Positions 1 to 7,677 of a stretch of 12,093 nucleotides of DNA are shown one piece after another. The DNA is from Nitrospinae bacterium CG22_combo_CG10-13_8_21_14_all_47_10. GTDB taxonomy: Bacteria > Nitrospinota > Nitrospinia > Nitrospinales > VA-1. The stretch covers positions 1 to 12,093 of the forward strand of contig PCTK01000215.1 of the NCBI GenBank assembly GCA_002786505.1, given 5' to 3'. The position numbers and the translations under genes are program-made. A model generated the notes under the pieces. The model was given only the letters and a program-made list of their open reading frames with translations. It did no database searches and had not been told where the DNA came from. Within the stretch, counting starts at the first letter, position 1; the number at the start of each line of letters is the position of its first letter.

Positions 1-407
1 CCCTTGTCTGTGATCTGGTTATGGTATAGGTTGAGGATCTTTAGATTTGAAAAAGTCTTAGAGTTGGAAATAATCTCGGCTCCCTCGTCCGTTATTAAAT
101 TATGTTCCAGATACAGAGCTTCCAGGTTTTTCAAGTTCGAGGAACCAGCCAGGGCACGAACTCCCTCATCGCCAATATGGACCTTATACAAAACCAGAGT
201 CGTGACGGAGCGGACCAATGGTGACTGGGCCAAAACAGCCAGCCCTGAATCGCCCAGGTTTTTCTCGTTAATACGCAGGATCTTTTCATTATGTTTGAGT
301 TTTTTCTTTATGTACTCTTCAATTTCCTGCCCTGACATCGGGGCAGAAACAGCTCCAAAAATAAAAACACTCAAAAGCGCGACAATCAAAATCCGAAACT
401 TAAACAT
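1..407 (-). CDS. Exported leucine-rich-repeat protein, N-terminal part (runs off left edge)
   Basis: The reading frame starts at the ATG at 407-405 and stays open to the window edge, giving 135 full codons. Residues 1-22 look like a Sec signal peptide: lysine and arginine near the start, a hydrophobic core (ILIVALLSVFIFG), then A-x-A-like residues before PMSG. From about residue 43 the protein is built of leucine-rich repeats of the ribonuclease-inhibitor-like kind. Each has an L-x-x-L-x-L strand, an N/H-x-I/L turn and a D-x-G step. The D-x-G aspartates fall at 53, 80, 107 and 134, an exact 27-residue period. Such proteins usually bind other proteins; no enzymatic motif is visible. It lies 54 bases behind lpxD with no obvious terminator between, so co-transcription is possible. 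The ribosome-binding site is weak (GAAG about 10 bases upstream). Periplasmic or surface location is inferred. The specific function is unknown and the C-terminus is outside the window. Confidence 0.8.
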   Translation of the reverse strand, partial: MFKFRILIVALLSVFIFGAVSAPMSGQEIEEYIKKKLKHNEKILRINEKNLGDSGLAVLAQSPLVRSVTTLVLYKVHIGDEGVRALAGSSNLKNLEALYLEHNLITDEGAEIISNSKTFSNLKILNLYHNQITDK

Positions 408-461
408 AATCTGCAACTTCAGAATTAGTGGGTTCCTAAGAACAAAGCGAATACAAGCATT

Positions 462-1490
462 CTAGTGGGAGGATGGGTTATTTTCAATTTCGTTCAGGCG
501 CGTTTCCATATCTCGAATTTTACGGGCCAATTCCGGCAGTTTTGGTAAAACGGTCACATATTTTTTCCACTCTCCCAAGGGAATCGCAGGGTGGCCGCCA
601 TAAACCTTATTATTTTCAATATTACGGAACGTGCCTGACTGCGCGGTGAGAGTAACCTGATCGCCTAGTGTGACGTGATCGGCGACCCCCACTTGCCCGG
701 CAAGCACCACATGATGGCCAAGGGTACAGCTTCCAGCCAACCCCACCTGGGCAACCAGAATGGAGTGTTCCCCCACCGTACAGTTATGAGCCACTTGGAC
801 AAGATTGTCGATTTTGGTCCCCTGTTTGATGAGCGTAGTGCCCATCGCCGCCCGATCCACACAACTATTTGCCCCAATCTCGACATGATCTTCAATCACC
901 ACCCGGCCAATCTGGTTAATTTTATAATGCGCTCCTTTTTCATCAAGGGTATAGCCAAAACCATCGGCCCCGATCACCACTCCCGCATGAAGGATAACGT
1001 TGCTCCCTAATTCCGTCTCGCGGTAAAGCGTGACATTGGGATGCAGAACCGTATGACTTCCAATGCGACAACGATCCCCAACAACCACCCCGGGGTATAA
1101 ATGGACATGGTCGGCGATCTCCACATCATCCCCAATGCAGACTCCTGCGGACAAAGTGACCCGTTCACCAAGTTTAACGTTTTTGCCAATCACGGCCCGT
1201 TCATGAATGCCCGGTTCAGGTTGCGGCTCAGGATGAAATTCCCTTAACAAACGGGCAAAGGCAAGCTCGGGGCTGGCAACAATAATCTGGGAAACGGAGC
1301 TGTCAACTTCTTCTTTCACCAATACAGCGGAGGCCTGGGATTGATTCAATATTTTGAGGAATGTTCTTTTATTGAGGAAGGTTATATGCCCTTCCCCGGC
1401 CTGCTCAATACCCCGGATTCCCGATATCTCAAGCGAACCGTCGCCTTTTAATTTTCCACCAACCAGTTCAGCGATCTTTTCGAGCTTCAT
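462..1490 (-). CDS. lpxD: UDP-3-O-acylglucosamine N-acyltransferase LpxD
   Basis: LpxD adds the second 3-hydroxyacyl chain, from acyl-ACP, to UDP-3-O-acylglucosamine, the third step of lipid A synthesis in the cytoplasm. The 342-residue length is typical (E. coli 341). Residues 1-95 form the N-terminal uridine-binding domain. About 98-300 is a left-handed parallel beta helix of hexapeptide repeats, such as IGDDVE and VVVGDR. The segment VIGADGFGY (172-180) is characteristic. H235 in NLVQVAHNC aligns with the catalytic histidine (H239) of E. coli LpxD. The C-terminal helix (about 315-338) is charged, as expected for the ACP-binding helical tail. The start is supported by a strong purine run, GGGGAGG, ending two bases before the ATG. 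It follows lolD by 33 bases and is probably in the same operon. The usual neighbours bamA, skp, fabZ and lpxA are not adjacent. Confidence 0.97.
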   Translation of the reverse strand: MKLEKIAELVGGKLKGDGSLEISGIRGIEQAGEGHITFLNKRTFLKILNQSQASAVLVKEEVDSSVSQIIVASPELAFARLLREFHPEPQPEPGIHERAVIGKNVKLGERVTLSAGVCIGDDVEIADHVHLYPGVVVGDRCRIGSHTVLHPNVTLYRETELGSNVILHAGVVIGADGFGYTLDEKGAHYKINQIGRVVIEDHVEIGANSCVDRAAMGTTLIKQGTKIDNLVQVAHNCTVGEHSILVAQVGLAGSCTLGHHVVLAGQVGVADHVTLGDQVTLTAQSGTFRNIENNKVYGGHPAIPLGEWKKYVTVLPKLPELARKIRDMETRLNEIENNPSSH

Positions 1491-1523
1491 GGCCTCCCCT
1501 TCTTTTAAAATTCAATCCGGCTT

Positions 1524-2249
1524 TTAAATGACAAGATTCTGGCTACTGGGGCTGACTTTCCCATCGACCAGTTCCATCACCCGGTCCAGCTTCCTGGCAA
1601 CCCTCTGGCTATGTGTAACGATTACAAAAGTCTGGTCAAATTCATGGTTCAGCTTCCGAATTAATTCTATCAACTGGTCACTGGCGTGATAGTCCAGGTT
1701 CCCTGTTGGTTCATCGGCTAAAAGCAGGTCCGGCTGATTAACAAGTGCCCTCGCCAGGGCCACACGCTGGCTTTCGCCTCCCGACAGTTCGCCGGGCTTA
1801 TGGTTCATCCTGTCCTTCATTCCCACTTCGCACAATAAATATTCAGCACGCTCCCTGGCCAAACGCCTGTCCTGATTACGGATCAAGGCCGGAAACATGG
1901 CGTTTTCCAACGCAGAAAAATCCGGCAACAAATTAAAAAACTGGAACACAAAACCAATATGACCATTGCGGAAGTTTTCCAGATAACCGTTGGATTGTTT
2001 ATAAATATCCTCCCCCCGGAAAAGGACGCTTCCCTTTAACGGTTTGTCCAATCCGCCCAGCACATGGAGAAGGGTACTTTTGCCGACTCCTGACGCGCCG
2101 ACAATTCCTAAAACTTCCCCTTTCAAAACCTGAAGGCTGGTCTGGGCAAGAACATGAATCACCTCGCGCTGAGTCGTATAGCTTTTATCAACATTAACCG
2201 CTTCGATCAGGCATTCTCGTTCTGCCGTACCAGACTCCAAATCACTCAT
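1524..2249 (-). CDS. lolD: Lipoprotein-releasing ABC transporter ATPase LolD
   Basis: This is the cytoplasmic ATPase that powers extraction of mature outer-membrane lipoproteins from the inner membrane and their hand-over to LolA. All ABC ATPase motifs are present in the 241 residues: Walker A GASGVGKST (51-59), Q-loop Q103 in FVFQFFNLLP, signature LSGGESQ (155-161), Walker B LLLADE with catalytic E180, D-loop NLD, and H-loop H213. The fold and length fit the MacB/LolD/FtsE group. The call of LolD rather than MacB or FtsE rests on the adjacent lolC-type permease. Its ATG lies inside the last codons of lolC (8-base overlap, ATGAGTGA), so translation is probably coupled. A GGAAGGG stretch about 9 bases upstream can serve as ribosome-binding site. 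The N-terminal dozen residues are variable and not diagnostic. Confidence 0.95.
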   Translation of the reverse strand: MSDLESGTAERECLIEAVNVDKSYTTQREVIHVLAQTSLQVLKGEVLGIVGASGVGKSTLLHVLGGLDKPLKGSVLFRGEDIYKQSNGYLENFRNGHIGFVFQFFNLLPDFSALENAMFPALIRNQDRRLARERAEYLLCEVGMKDRMNHKPGELSGGESQRVALARALVNQPDLLLADEPTGNLDYHASDQLIELIRKLNHEFDQTFVIVTHSQRVARKLDRVMELVDGKVSPSSQNLVI

Positions 2250-3510
2250 AGCGGAGCCCTTCCACAGGATCCAGTCGGGAAGCTCTCCAGGCCGGATACA
2301 GTGAGGCTATAAAACAAATAAGAATCGAGAAGATAACGATGAGAAACGAATCGAGATACTGGATTTCTGAGGGAAGCTTGTCCAAATAATACACATCGCT
2401 GGGAAAAGCAGTGATGCCAAAAACTTTTTCGATGAAACCGACAATTTCATTCAAGTTTGGAACAACAGTAAAACCTCCCACGCAACCGATCGCTGTCCCA
2501 GTGACACCGATGATCAGGCCCTGAAGGCTGAAGATTTTCATAATGCTGGATCGGGAAGCACCCATGGATTTCAGGATGGCGATTTCCTTGCTCTTTTCCA
2601 TAACCACCATAAATAAAGTGCTGACAATATTGAAGGCCGCCACCAGAATGATGAGGATCAAGATAATGAACATCACAATTTTTTCCAGGCGCAGGGCGGA
2701 AAACAAATTTTTATTCATCCGCATCCAGTCTCTGGCGTAATAGGGAAATCCTAAATCATCCTGAATCCCTTTAGCTATCTGGTCCGCTCTCTCAATATCT
2801 CGTACCCGTATCTCAATGCCGCTGACCTTTCCCTTCATGGCAAAAAACTTTTGCGCCGAGTGCATGGAAATAAAGGCCAGGTTGGAATCGTATTCAAACA
2901 TTCCCGACTCAAAAAATCCCACCACCTGAAACAATTTGATTTTGGGAACCAGCCCCATAGGAGTCACTCTTGATGCGGGAGAAATCATAGACACCGCATC
3001 ATCGCGTTGGACTCCCAACCGATGCGCCAATTCCTTACCTAGAATGATCCCATCCCGACGCGGTTTCGCGGAAGAACTTTCTGGATCTTCCAACATTTTC
3101 ATGGTTCCCTGTACCAGGTTTTTTTCCAGATCAGAAACTCCAGCCTCCCGGTCCGGGTCCACCCCTCGAACCACAACCCCTGCGCTATTATCCCCGTAGG
3201 TCAGCATCACCTGACTCAGGATAAACGGAGCAACAGCGCTCACACCTTCGATTTTCTTTATTGCCGCAATGATGGCTTCATAATCACCCATGCCCGTCCG
3301 AGTGATATTAGTGACCACCACGTGGCTGTTGGTTCCCAAAATTTTATCGCGCAGGTCTTTGCCAAATCCGGACATGACGGCAATAACCACAATCAGCGCC
3401 ATGACACCAAGTGCGACCCCGCCAACTGAAATCCAGGTATTGAGCGAAATGAATTTTTGGGTGCGCTTGGCCTTGAGATGGCGCAAGCTGACAAAAAGTT
3501 CGTAGGACAT
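2242..3510 (-). CDS. lolC: Lipoprotein-releasing ABC transporter permease, LolC/LolE family
   Basis: This is the inner-membrane permease of the Lol lipoprotein-sorting machine, working with LolD. The 422 residues show the standard layout: TM1 at about 27-47, a large periplasmic MacB-type domain (about 50-270), then the FtsX-type domain with TM2 (278-303), TM3 (331-351) and TM4 (388-406). EKSKEIAILKSMGAS (305-319) is the cytoplasmic coupling helix that docks on the ATPase. SRVTPMGLVPK (180-190) resembles the LolA-binding hook of LolC and is less typical of LolE. Only one permease gene is seen next to lolD, so the complex may be a homodimer, or a lolE-like partner may lie elsewhere; this is inference. 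The start matches the conserved LolC N-terminus (MSYELFVSLRHLKAKR), although no Shine-Dalgarno sequence is apparent upstream. lysS ends 40 bases before it, suggesting shared transcription. Confidence 0.94.
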   Translation of the reverse strand: MSYELFVSLRHLKAKRTQKFISLNTWISVGGVALGVMALIVVIAVMSGFGKDLRDKILGTNSHVVVTNITRTGMGDYEAIIAAIKKIEGVSAVAPFILSQVMLTYGDNSAGVVVRGVDPDREAGVSDLEKNLVQGTMKMLEDPESSSAKPRRDGIILGKELAHRLGVQRDDAVSMISPASRVTPMGLVPKIKLFQVVGFFESGMFEYDSNLAFISMHSAQKFFAMKGKVSGIEIRVRDIERADQIAKGIQDDLGFPYYARDWMRMNKNLFSALRLEKIVMFIILILIILVAAFNIVSTLFMVVMEKSKEIAILKSMGASRSSIMKIFSLQGLIIGVTGTAIGCVGGFTVVPNLNEIVGFIEKVFGITAFPSDVYYLDKLPSEIQYLDSFLIVIFSILICFIASLYPAWRASRLDPVEGLRYE

Positions 3511-3550
3511 ATCAGGGATGAATCAATAAATGACCGGTTTGTTTCCCGAA

Positions 3551-5062
3551 TCAGGATTCCTTTTTCAATTGCGGGAAAAGAATAACATCTCTTATGGACG
3601 GGCTATTGGTCAACAACATGACCAAGCGGTCAATCCCTATGCCTTCCCCGGCCGTGGGCGGCATGCCATATTCAAGAGCGCGGATAAAGTCGTGATCCAT
3701 CCAGTGGGCTTCTTCATCGCCCGCCTGGCGCTCCGCGACTTGCTCTTCAAATCTTTGCTTTTGATCTATCGGGTCGTTCAACTCGGTATAGGCGTTCGCA
3801 ATTTCTTTTCTGCCAATGAACAGTTCAAATCGTTCCACCAGATCAGGATCGTCTTCTTTTTTCTTCGAAAGTGGTGAAAGTTGAAGGGGGTAATCGGTAA
3901 TAAATATCGGCTGAACCAGCATTGGTTCAACAAAGTGATCAAACAGTTTAGCCAGAATCTTTACATGATGATCCTTCTTCTCAAGAGAAACCTTTTTCTC
4001 CAAAGCAAATGCCACCGCTTTTTGCGGATCATCGAGAATCTCCTCTCCAATTCCGCCTATTTCTATCAGCGATTGCCGGAATGTGCAACGCTTGAAGGGC
4101 TGGGAAAAATCTATCGTTACCTCCTGGGTTTCTCCTCCTTTTTGGGAAGTATAAGGGAAGCTGTAATTATTCCCAGGAAACACCCGGTCGCAAATATAGC
4201 GAAACAAATCTTCCGTCAGGCCCATCAAGTCATTGTAATCGGCGTAAGCAGTATAAAATTCCACCATGGTGAATTCCGGGTTATGCTCGGTAGAAATCCC
4301 CTCATTCCGAAAATTCCTATTGATCTCATAAACCCTTTCAATGCCGCCTACCACCAGCCTTTTCAGATATAATTCGGGAGCAACACGCAGGAACAGTTCC
4401 ATATCCAGCGCGTTATGGTGGGTCCTGAAGGGTTTAGCGGTAGCCCCCCCCGGTATCGACTGCATCATCGGGGTCTCCACCTCCAGATACTGGCGTTCAT
4501 TCAGATAATCGCGTAACGCTTGAATTATTCGGCTCCTGGCAACGAAAACTTTTTTAACATCAGGATTAACGATCAGGTCCACATAACGTTGCCGGTAGCG
4601 AAGCTCAACATCCTTAAGCCCATGCCACTTTTCAGGAAGAGGAAGAAGTGATTTGGAAAGCAGGGTGATCTTGCTGGCGAATATAGTCAACTCACCCGTT
4701 TTAGTTTTTGAAATTCGGCCCTCGACACCAATCATATCGCCAACATCAAATTTACCAAATATTTCGTAAGCGGTTTCACCCAGTGAATTCTTATTGATGA
4801 AAACCTGAATATCTCCGGAGGCATCCTTTATATTCACAAACGTAGTTTTGCCGTGCTTGCGCCGACTCATCATGCGTCCGGCGGTTATATAATCCGAACT
4901 TTTCTCATCCAGCTCTTCTTTAGATTTCCCGGAATATTTTTCAATCAGGGCAGACAGGGTGGTGTTTATATGGAATCGGTTGATATACGGGGAGATCCCC
5001 ATGGCCTGAAGTTCATCAAGTTTTTCACGTCTCAGTCGAACTAATTGTCCTGAATCTTCCAT
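3551..5062 (-). CDS. lysS: Lysine--tRNA ligase, class II
   Basis: The enzyme charges tRNA-Lys with lysine using ATP. It is of the class II bacterial type at normal length (503 residues; E. coli LysS 505). Residues 60-135 form the OB-fold anticodon-binding domain (GKTTFVNIKDASGDIQVFI). The catalytic domain carries the motif 1 region with TPMMQSIPGGATAKPF (197-212), motif 2 FRNEGISTEHNPEF (251-264) and motif 3 GEGIGIDRLVMLL (472-484). The ATG start gives an N-terminus (MEDSGQLVRLRREKLDELQ) typical of the family. AGAAG about 9 bases upstream is a plausible ribosome-binding site. rny ends 85 bases upstream; I found no convincing terminator there, so read-through from rny into lysS is likely. The pairing lysS then lolC-lolD is a common order in deltaproteobacterial-type genomes (from general knowledge). 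All key residues appear intact. Confidence 0.97.
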   Translation of the reverse strand: MEDSGQLVRLRREKLDELQAMGISPYINRFHINTTLSALIEKYSGKSKEELDEKSSDYITAGRMMSRRKHGKTTFVNIKDASGDIQVFINKNSLGETAYEIFGKFDVGDMIGVEGRISKTKTGELTIFASKITLLSKSLLPLPEKWHGLKDVELRYRQRYVDLIVNPDVKKVFVARSRIIQALRDYLNERQYLEVETPMMQSIPGGATAKPFRTHHNALDMELFLRVAPELYLKRLVVGGIERVYEINRNFRNEGISTEHNPEFTMVEFYTAYADYNDLMGLTEDLFRYICDRVFPGNNYSFPYTSQKGGETQEVTIDFSQPFKRCTFRQSLIEIGGIGEEILDDPQKAVAFALEKKVSLEKKDHHVKILAKLFDHFVEPMLVQPIFITDYPLQLSPLSKKKEDDPDLVERFELFIGRKEIANAYTELNDPIDQKQRFEEQVAERQAGDEEAHWMDHDFIRALEYGMPPTAGEGIGIDRLVMLLTNSPSIRDVILFPQLKKES

Positions 5063-5147
5063 TCGATACCACTTCTATTACGTTTTGAAGAAGCTCCGGG
5101 AAACCCGAAAACTATGCATATTCTGGCAGATTATCCAAAAACCCCGA

Positions 5148-6734
5148 TTATCTGGCAAACTCTGTAAACCGGCTTTCTCGAACCACGGTGACTTTAATTT
5201 CCCCCGGATAGGTCACTTCTTTTTCAATTCTCTTCGCGACATCCCTGGCCAGGATACTGGCCTGTTGATCATCGGTACCAGTTGGCGTGACAATAATTCG
5301 CACCTCACGGCCTGCCTGAATGGCAAAGGTTTTTTGCACCCCTTTGAACGAATCACCAATTTCTTCCAGTTTAGTCATGCGTTTGATATAGGTTTCCAGC
5401 ATTTCTCTCCGGGCTCCGGGCCGGGAAGCAGAAATAGTATCCCCCGCCGCCACCAAAACAGCATAAGGGGAAATGGCCTCTTCATCTTCATGGTGGGCCG
5501 CAATCGCGTTGATGACAAAGGGATGTTCGTTATAGCGCCTCGCGATATCCACTCCCAGTTGGGTATGCGTTCCATCAGTCTGATGGTCGATGGCCTTGCC
5601 GATATCGTGCAACAACCCTGCCCGCTTAGCCAGGGGAACGTTCAACCCTAACTCCCCGGCAATGGCGCCGCAGATAAAAGCCACCTCCTGCACATGCTCA
5701 AGAACATTTTGGGTATAACTGGTCCGGTATTTGAGTCGGCCCAGCAATTTGACCATTTCCGGGTGGATATTGTCGATGCCAACATTTAAAACAGCCTGCT
5801 CACCAGCTTCTTGAATCTGCTGGGTAACTTCCTTCTTGCATTTACTGACAACATCTTCAATGCGGCCTGGGTGAATCCGCCCATCAAGAGTCAGCTTTTC
5901 CAAAGCGCGACGCGCCACTTCCCGCCTGATGGGGTCAAACCCTGATAACACTACCGCACCAGGAGTATCGTCTATAATCAAGTCAATTCCCGTTGCCTGT
6001 TCCAAGGCGCGGATATTTCTTCCTTCCCGGCCAATAATACGCCCCTTGATATCATCACTGGGCAGTTCCACCACCGAAACGGTGCTTTCCGCTACATGGT
6101 CTGAGGCGAGCCTCTGAACAGCCATGGTAATGAGTCTGCAAGCTTGTTCGTCCGCGCTCTTTTTGACATTTTCCTCAATTTTTTTAACTTCACGCGCCGC
6201 GTCCATCTTTGCTTCATCAATAATTTTGTTTTTGACCTCTTCCCTTGCCTTCTCCGCAGTATAAGAACCTATCACCTCAAGTCTTTTCAACTCTTCCTCA
6301 ACCAGTCTCTGGTACTCAAGCTTTTGCTGATCAACATCTTTTTCCTTAACGGCCACCTTGCTATTTTTCTCTTCAATTTCCTTTTCCCTGACCAGGAATT
6401 TCTGGTTTTCGGCTCTGAGTTCCCTTTCTTTTCTTTCCAGATCATTTTCCAGGCTACGTAGTCTTTCCCGCTCACCCTTCATTTCTTTTTCAAGTTCAGC
6501 CTTCACCACCAAGGATTTTTCCCTTACTTCAATCTCCCCTGACCTCAGCTTCCTCTCCACTTCTTTTTCTGCTTCAAGGATAATTTTCTTTTTGCGCTCT
6601 TCCGCTTCCTTGATCTGATACTCAGTAAACATTTTACGCAAAAAATATCCAATGGCATAACCAATCACCAAAGCAAAAGACATCCCTAAAATCAGGGTTA
6701 TAAAATTAACCTTAATAGTGGTAAAAATATGCAT
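5148..6734 (-). CDS. rny: Ribonuclease Y
   Basis: RNase Y is a membrane-anchored endoribonuclease that starts mRNA decay and processing in bacteria. The 528 residues follow the family plan. There is one N-terminal membrane helix (about 10-33). A long charged coiled coil follows (about 36-205, rich in K, R and E heptads). The KH RNA-binding domain has GRIIGREGRN at 231-240. The HD phosphohydrolase domain has metal-binding H376-D377 in LLHDIGK and a second HH-x-D cluster in AAHHEDEEA (412-420). The C-terminal domain ends at residue 528; 510-520 is usual. The start is supported by GAGG 8 bases before the ATG. The gene sits 46 bases behind the cyclo-ligase gene and probably shares its transcript. 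Presence of rny argues against a gammaproteobacterial host, where RNase E usually does this job. Confidence 0.97.
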   Translation of the reverse strand: MHIFTTIKVNFITLILGMSFALVIGYAIGYFLRKMFTEYQIKEAEERKKKIILEAEKEVERKLRSGEIEVREKSLVVKAELEKEMKGERERLRSLENDLERKERELRAENQKFLVREKEIEEKNSKVAVKEKDVDQQKLEYQRLVEEELKRLEVIGSYTAEKAREEVKNKIIDEAKMDAAREVKKIEENVKKSADEQACRLITMAVQRLASDHVAESTVSVVELPSDDIKGRIIGREGRNIRALEQATGIDLIIDDTPGAVVLSGFDPIRREVARRALEKLTLDGRIHPGRIEDVVSKCKKEVTQQIQEAGEQAVLNVGIDNIHPEMVKLLGRLKYRTSYTQNVLEHVQEVAFICGAIAGELGLNVPLAKRAGLLHDIGKAIDHQTDGTHTQLGVDIARRYNEHPFVINAIAAHHEDEEAISPYAVLVAAGDTISASRPGARREMLETYIKRMTKLEEIGDSFKGVQKTFAIQAGREVRIIVTPTGTDDQQASILARDVAKRIEKEVTYPGEIKVTVVRESRFTEFAR

Positions 6735-6780
6735 TGTAGAACCTCAATATTTAAAATAAACCACCCAGCCTTCCGGCGAC

Positions 6781-7371
6781 TCAGCAGTTTATCGTGTCAT
6801 TATCAGTAAAAATCTTTTGCACCTTTTCATCCCAGGAGTCCTGAGGAATTGAGGCCATCACTTGAAACTCATACGCCACCCCAAAGCGAAGCGCAGTTTC
6901 TGGCAGTTGCTTGAACAACCAGTCAAAATAACCTCCACCAAAACCGATTCTTCCTCCGGAACGATCAAACGCCAAACCTGGCGCAATGACGGCATCGATT
7001 ATTGTTGGAGACACTACCTTGGAGCTGTGCCGGGAAGGCTCACGAATATCGAAAGAGCCCAACTCAAACTCCTGGTTCATATCAGTAATTTCACACACTT
7101 CCAGTCGCCTCTCCCTTTTTATCAACCGAGGGACATAAACCCGTCTGCCGTCTTTGAGGCAACGCACAATCATTTCATCGGTACGAACTTCGTTATCAAA
7201 CGAGAGAAAAAACAATATGTTCTGGCAAGCCAGGAAGTCCTTACAGGCGAATAACCTGTCTTCTATGGCCCGGCTTAAATTTAAAACATCATCCAGGCTC
7301 ATATCATCCCGCCGCCGCCTCATATTCTGACGCATCGCAAGCTTATCCGCTTTCATGGAGGCAAAACCCAT
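6781..7371 (-). CDS. 5-formyltetrahydrofolate cyclo-ligase (5-FCL / MTHFS)
   Basis: The enzyme converts 5-formyl-tetrahydrofolate and ATP to 5,10-methenyl-tetrahydrofolate, returning a stored or dead-end folate to the one-carbon pool. The 196-residue length fits the family. Visible motifs are a basic N-terminal helix (MKADKLAMRQNMRRRR), FFLSFDNEVRT (54-64) in the folate-binding region, and the hallmark PGLAFDRSGGRIGFGGGYFDWL region (131-152), whose glycine-rich part binds ATP phosphates. The C-terminal segment DEKVQKIFTDND matches the usual family ending, with Asp where Glu is common. Two starts are possible: the ATG at 7371 (weak GGTACGG upstream) and a second ATG at 7356, which would remove five residues and give a more typical N-terminus. 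The gene follows zapA and a 6S RNA, the same arrangement as zapA-ssrS-ygfA in gammaproteobacteria, which strongly supports both calls. Confidence 0.93.
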   Translation of the reverse strand: MGFASMKADKLAMRQNMRRRRDDMSLDDVLNLSRAIEDRLFACKDFLACQNILFFLSFDNEVRTDEMIVRCLKDGRRVYVPRLIKRERRLEVCEITDMNQEFELGSFDIREPSRHSSKVVSPTIIDAVIAPGLAFDRSGGRIGFGGGYFDWLFKQLPETALRFGVAYEFQVMASIPQDSWDEKVQKIFTDNDTINC

Positions 7372-7393
7372 TTTCCGTACCCAGAGTTATTAT

Positions 7394-7433
7394 CAGGGTA
7401 TTGCGAAGTTGCGGCATTACCAGGAACACCCTG
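7394..7433 (-). other. Hairpin in the 5' leader of the cyclo-ligase gene, with two exclusive pairings
   Basis: On the minus strand CAGGGT (7433-7428) can pair with ACCCTG (7399-7394). Inside it GGTAATGC (7421-7414) can pair with GCAATACC (7404-7397), with one A-A mismatch. The two stems share bases and therefore exclude each other. The structure ends about 22 bases before the ATG of the cyclo-ligase gene. No uridine run follows, so it is not a terminator. Whether it affects translation is unknown. Confidence 0.4.
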
Positions 7434-7542
7434 CTCATTTATCTTAAAGGGAGAAGCGGGACAAAAACCTACCGAAACCGGCAAAGGGGAGGTGGCAAAA
7501 ACCACCACAAAAAAAGGCAGAACAAACCTTGTGTGGATATAT

Positions 7543-7570
7543 CAAAAAACGAAACAGGCTCTCCCGTTCC
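7543..7570 (-). terminator. Intrinsic terminator behind the 6S RNA region
   Basis: The minus strand reads GGAACGGG, loop AGAG, CCTGTTTC, then GTTTTTT. The stem pairs over all 8 positions (6 Watson-Crick, 2 G-U), and six uridines follow one base after it. It is the clearest Rho-independent terminator in the window. It lies about 107 bases past the predicted 3' end of 6S RNA and about 172 bases before the cyclo-ligase ATG. It could end the 6S primary transcript or act as an attenuator for the downstream gene. Confidence 0.75.
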
Positions 7571-7676
7571 GCTCATATTTCACTCCCAATTGGGTCCGGC
7601 TTCAACTTCCAAGACCGGATATATATTCAGGCCAGGTTGGGCTGAGCCTCCAGCCCTCTAAAGCTCTTAAACACTT
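7571..7676 (-). other. Hairpin-rich stretch between 6S RNA and the terminator, unidentified
   Basis: No protein frame here is credible. On the minus strand several short stems can form in sequence. They are CTTAA/TTAAG just at the upstream edge (overlapping the 6S 3' end), GGGCTG-(GAGGCT)-CAGCCC (7655-7638), CCGG-x-CTT/AAG-CCGG (7618-7597 region), and a CCCAATTGGG palindrome (7594-7585). The terminator hairpin follows directly. I compared it from memory with the pfl/ZTP, tetrahydrofolate, SAM, cobalamin and c-di-GMP riboswitch cores and saw no match. It may be the trailer of the 6S precursor, a separate small RNA or a leader element. Confidence 0.4.
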
Positions 7677-7677
7677 A

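Noticed and set aside
4..465. Plus-strand open frame of 153 codons
   Set aside because: It is antisense to the LRR gene, whose minus-strand frame shows a signal peptide and exact repeats. The plus-strand product shows no recognisable family.
5063..5147. Terminator between rny and lysS
   Set aside because: CGGG-TTT-CCCG and CAGAT/ATCTG stems exist, but neither is followed by a uridine run.
7442..7475. Promoter for the cyclo-ligase gene (TTGTCC with TAAGAT or GATAAA)
   Set aside because: Spacings are 12 or 15 bases, outside the normal range, and other alignments match the -35 poorly.
7484..7530. GGTGG-TTTTTG-CCACC hairpin next to a T run as a second terminator
   Set aside because: On the minus strand the T run comes before the stem, not after it. 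On the plus strand it is followed by A, so it cannot work as an intrinsic terminator in either direction.
7372..7676. Known riboswitch (pfl/ZTP or tetrahydrofolate) upstream of the folate gene
   Set aside because: The conserved cores of these classes, as far as I can recall them, are not seen; a covariance-model search would settle it.
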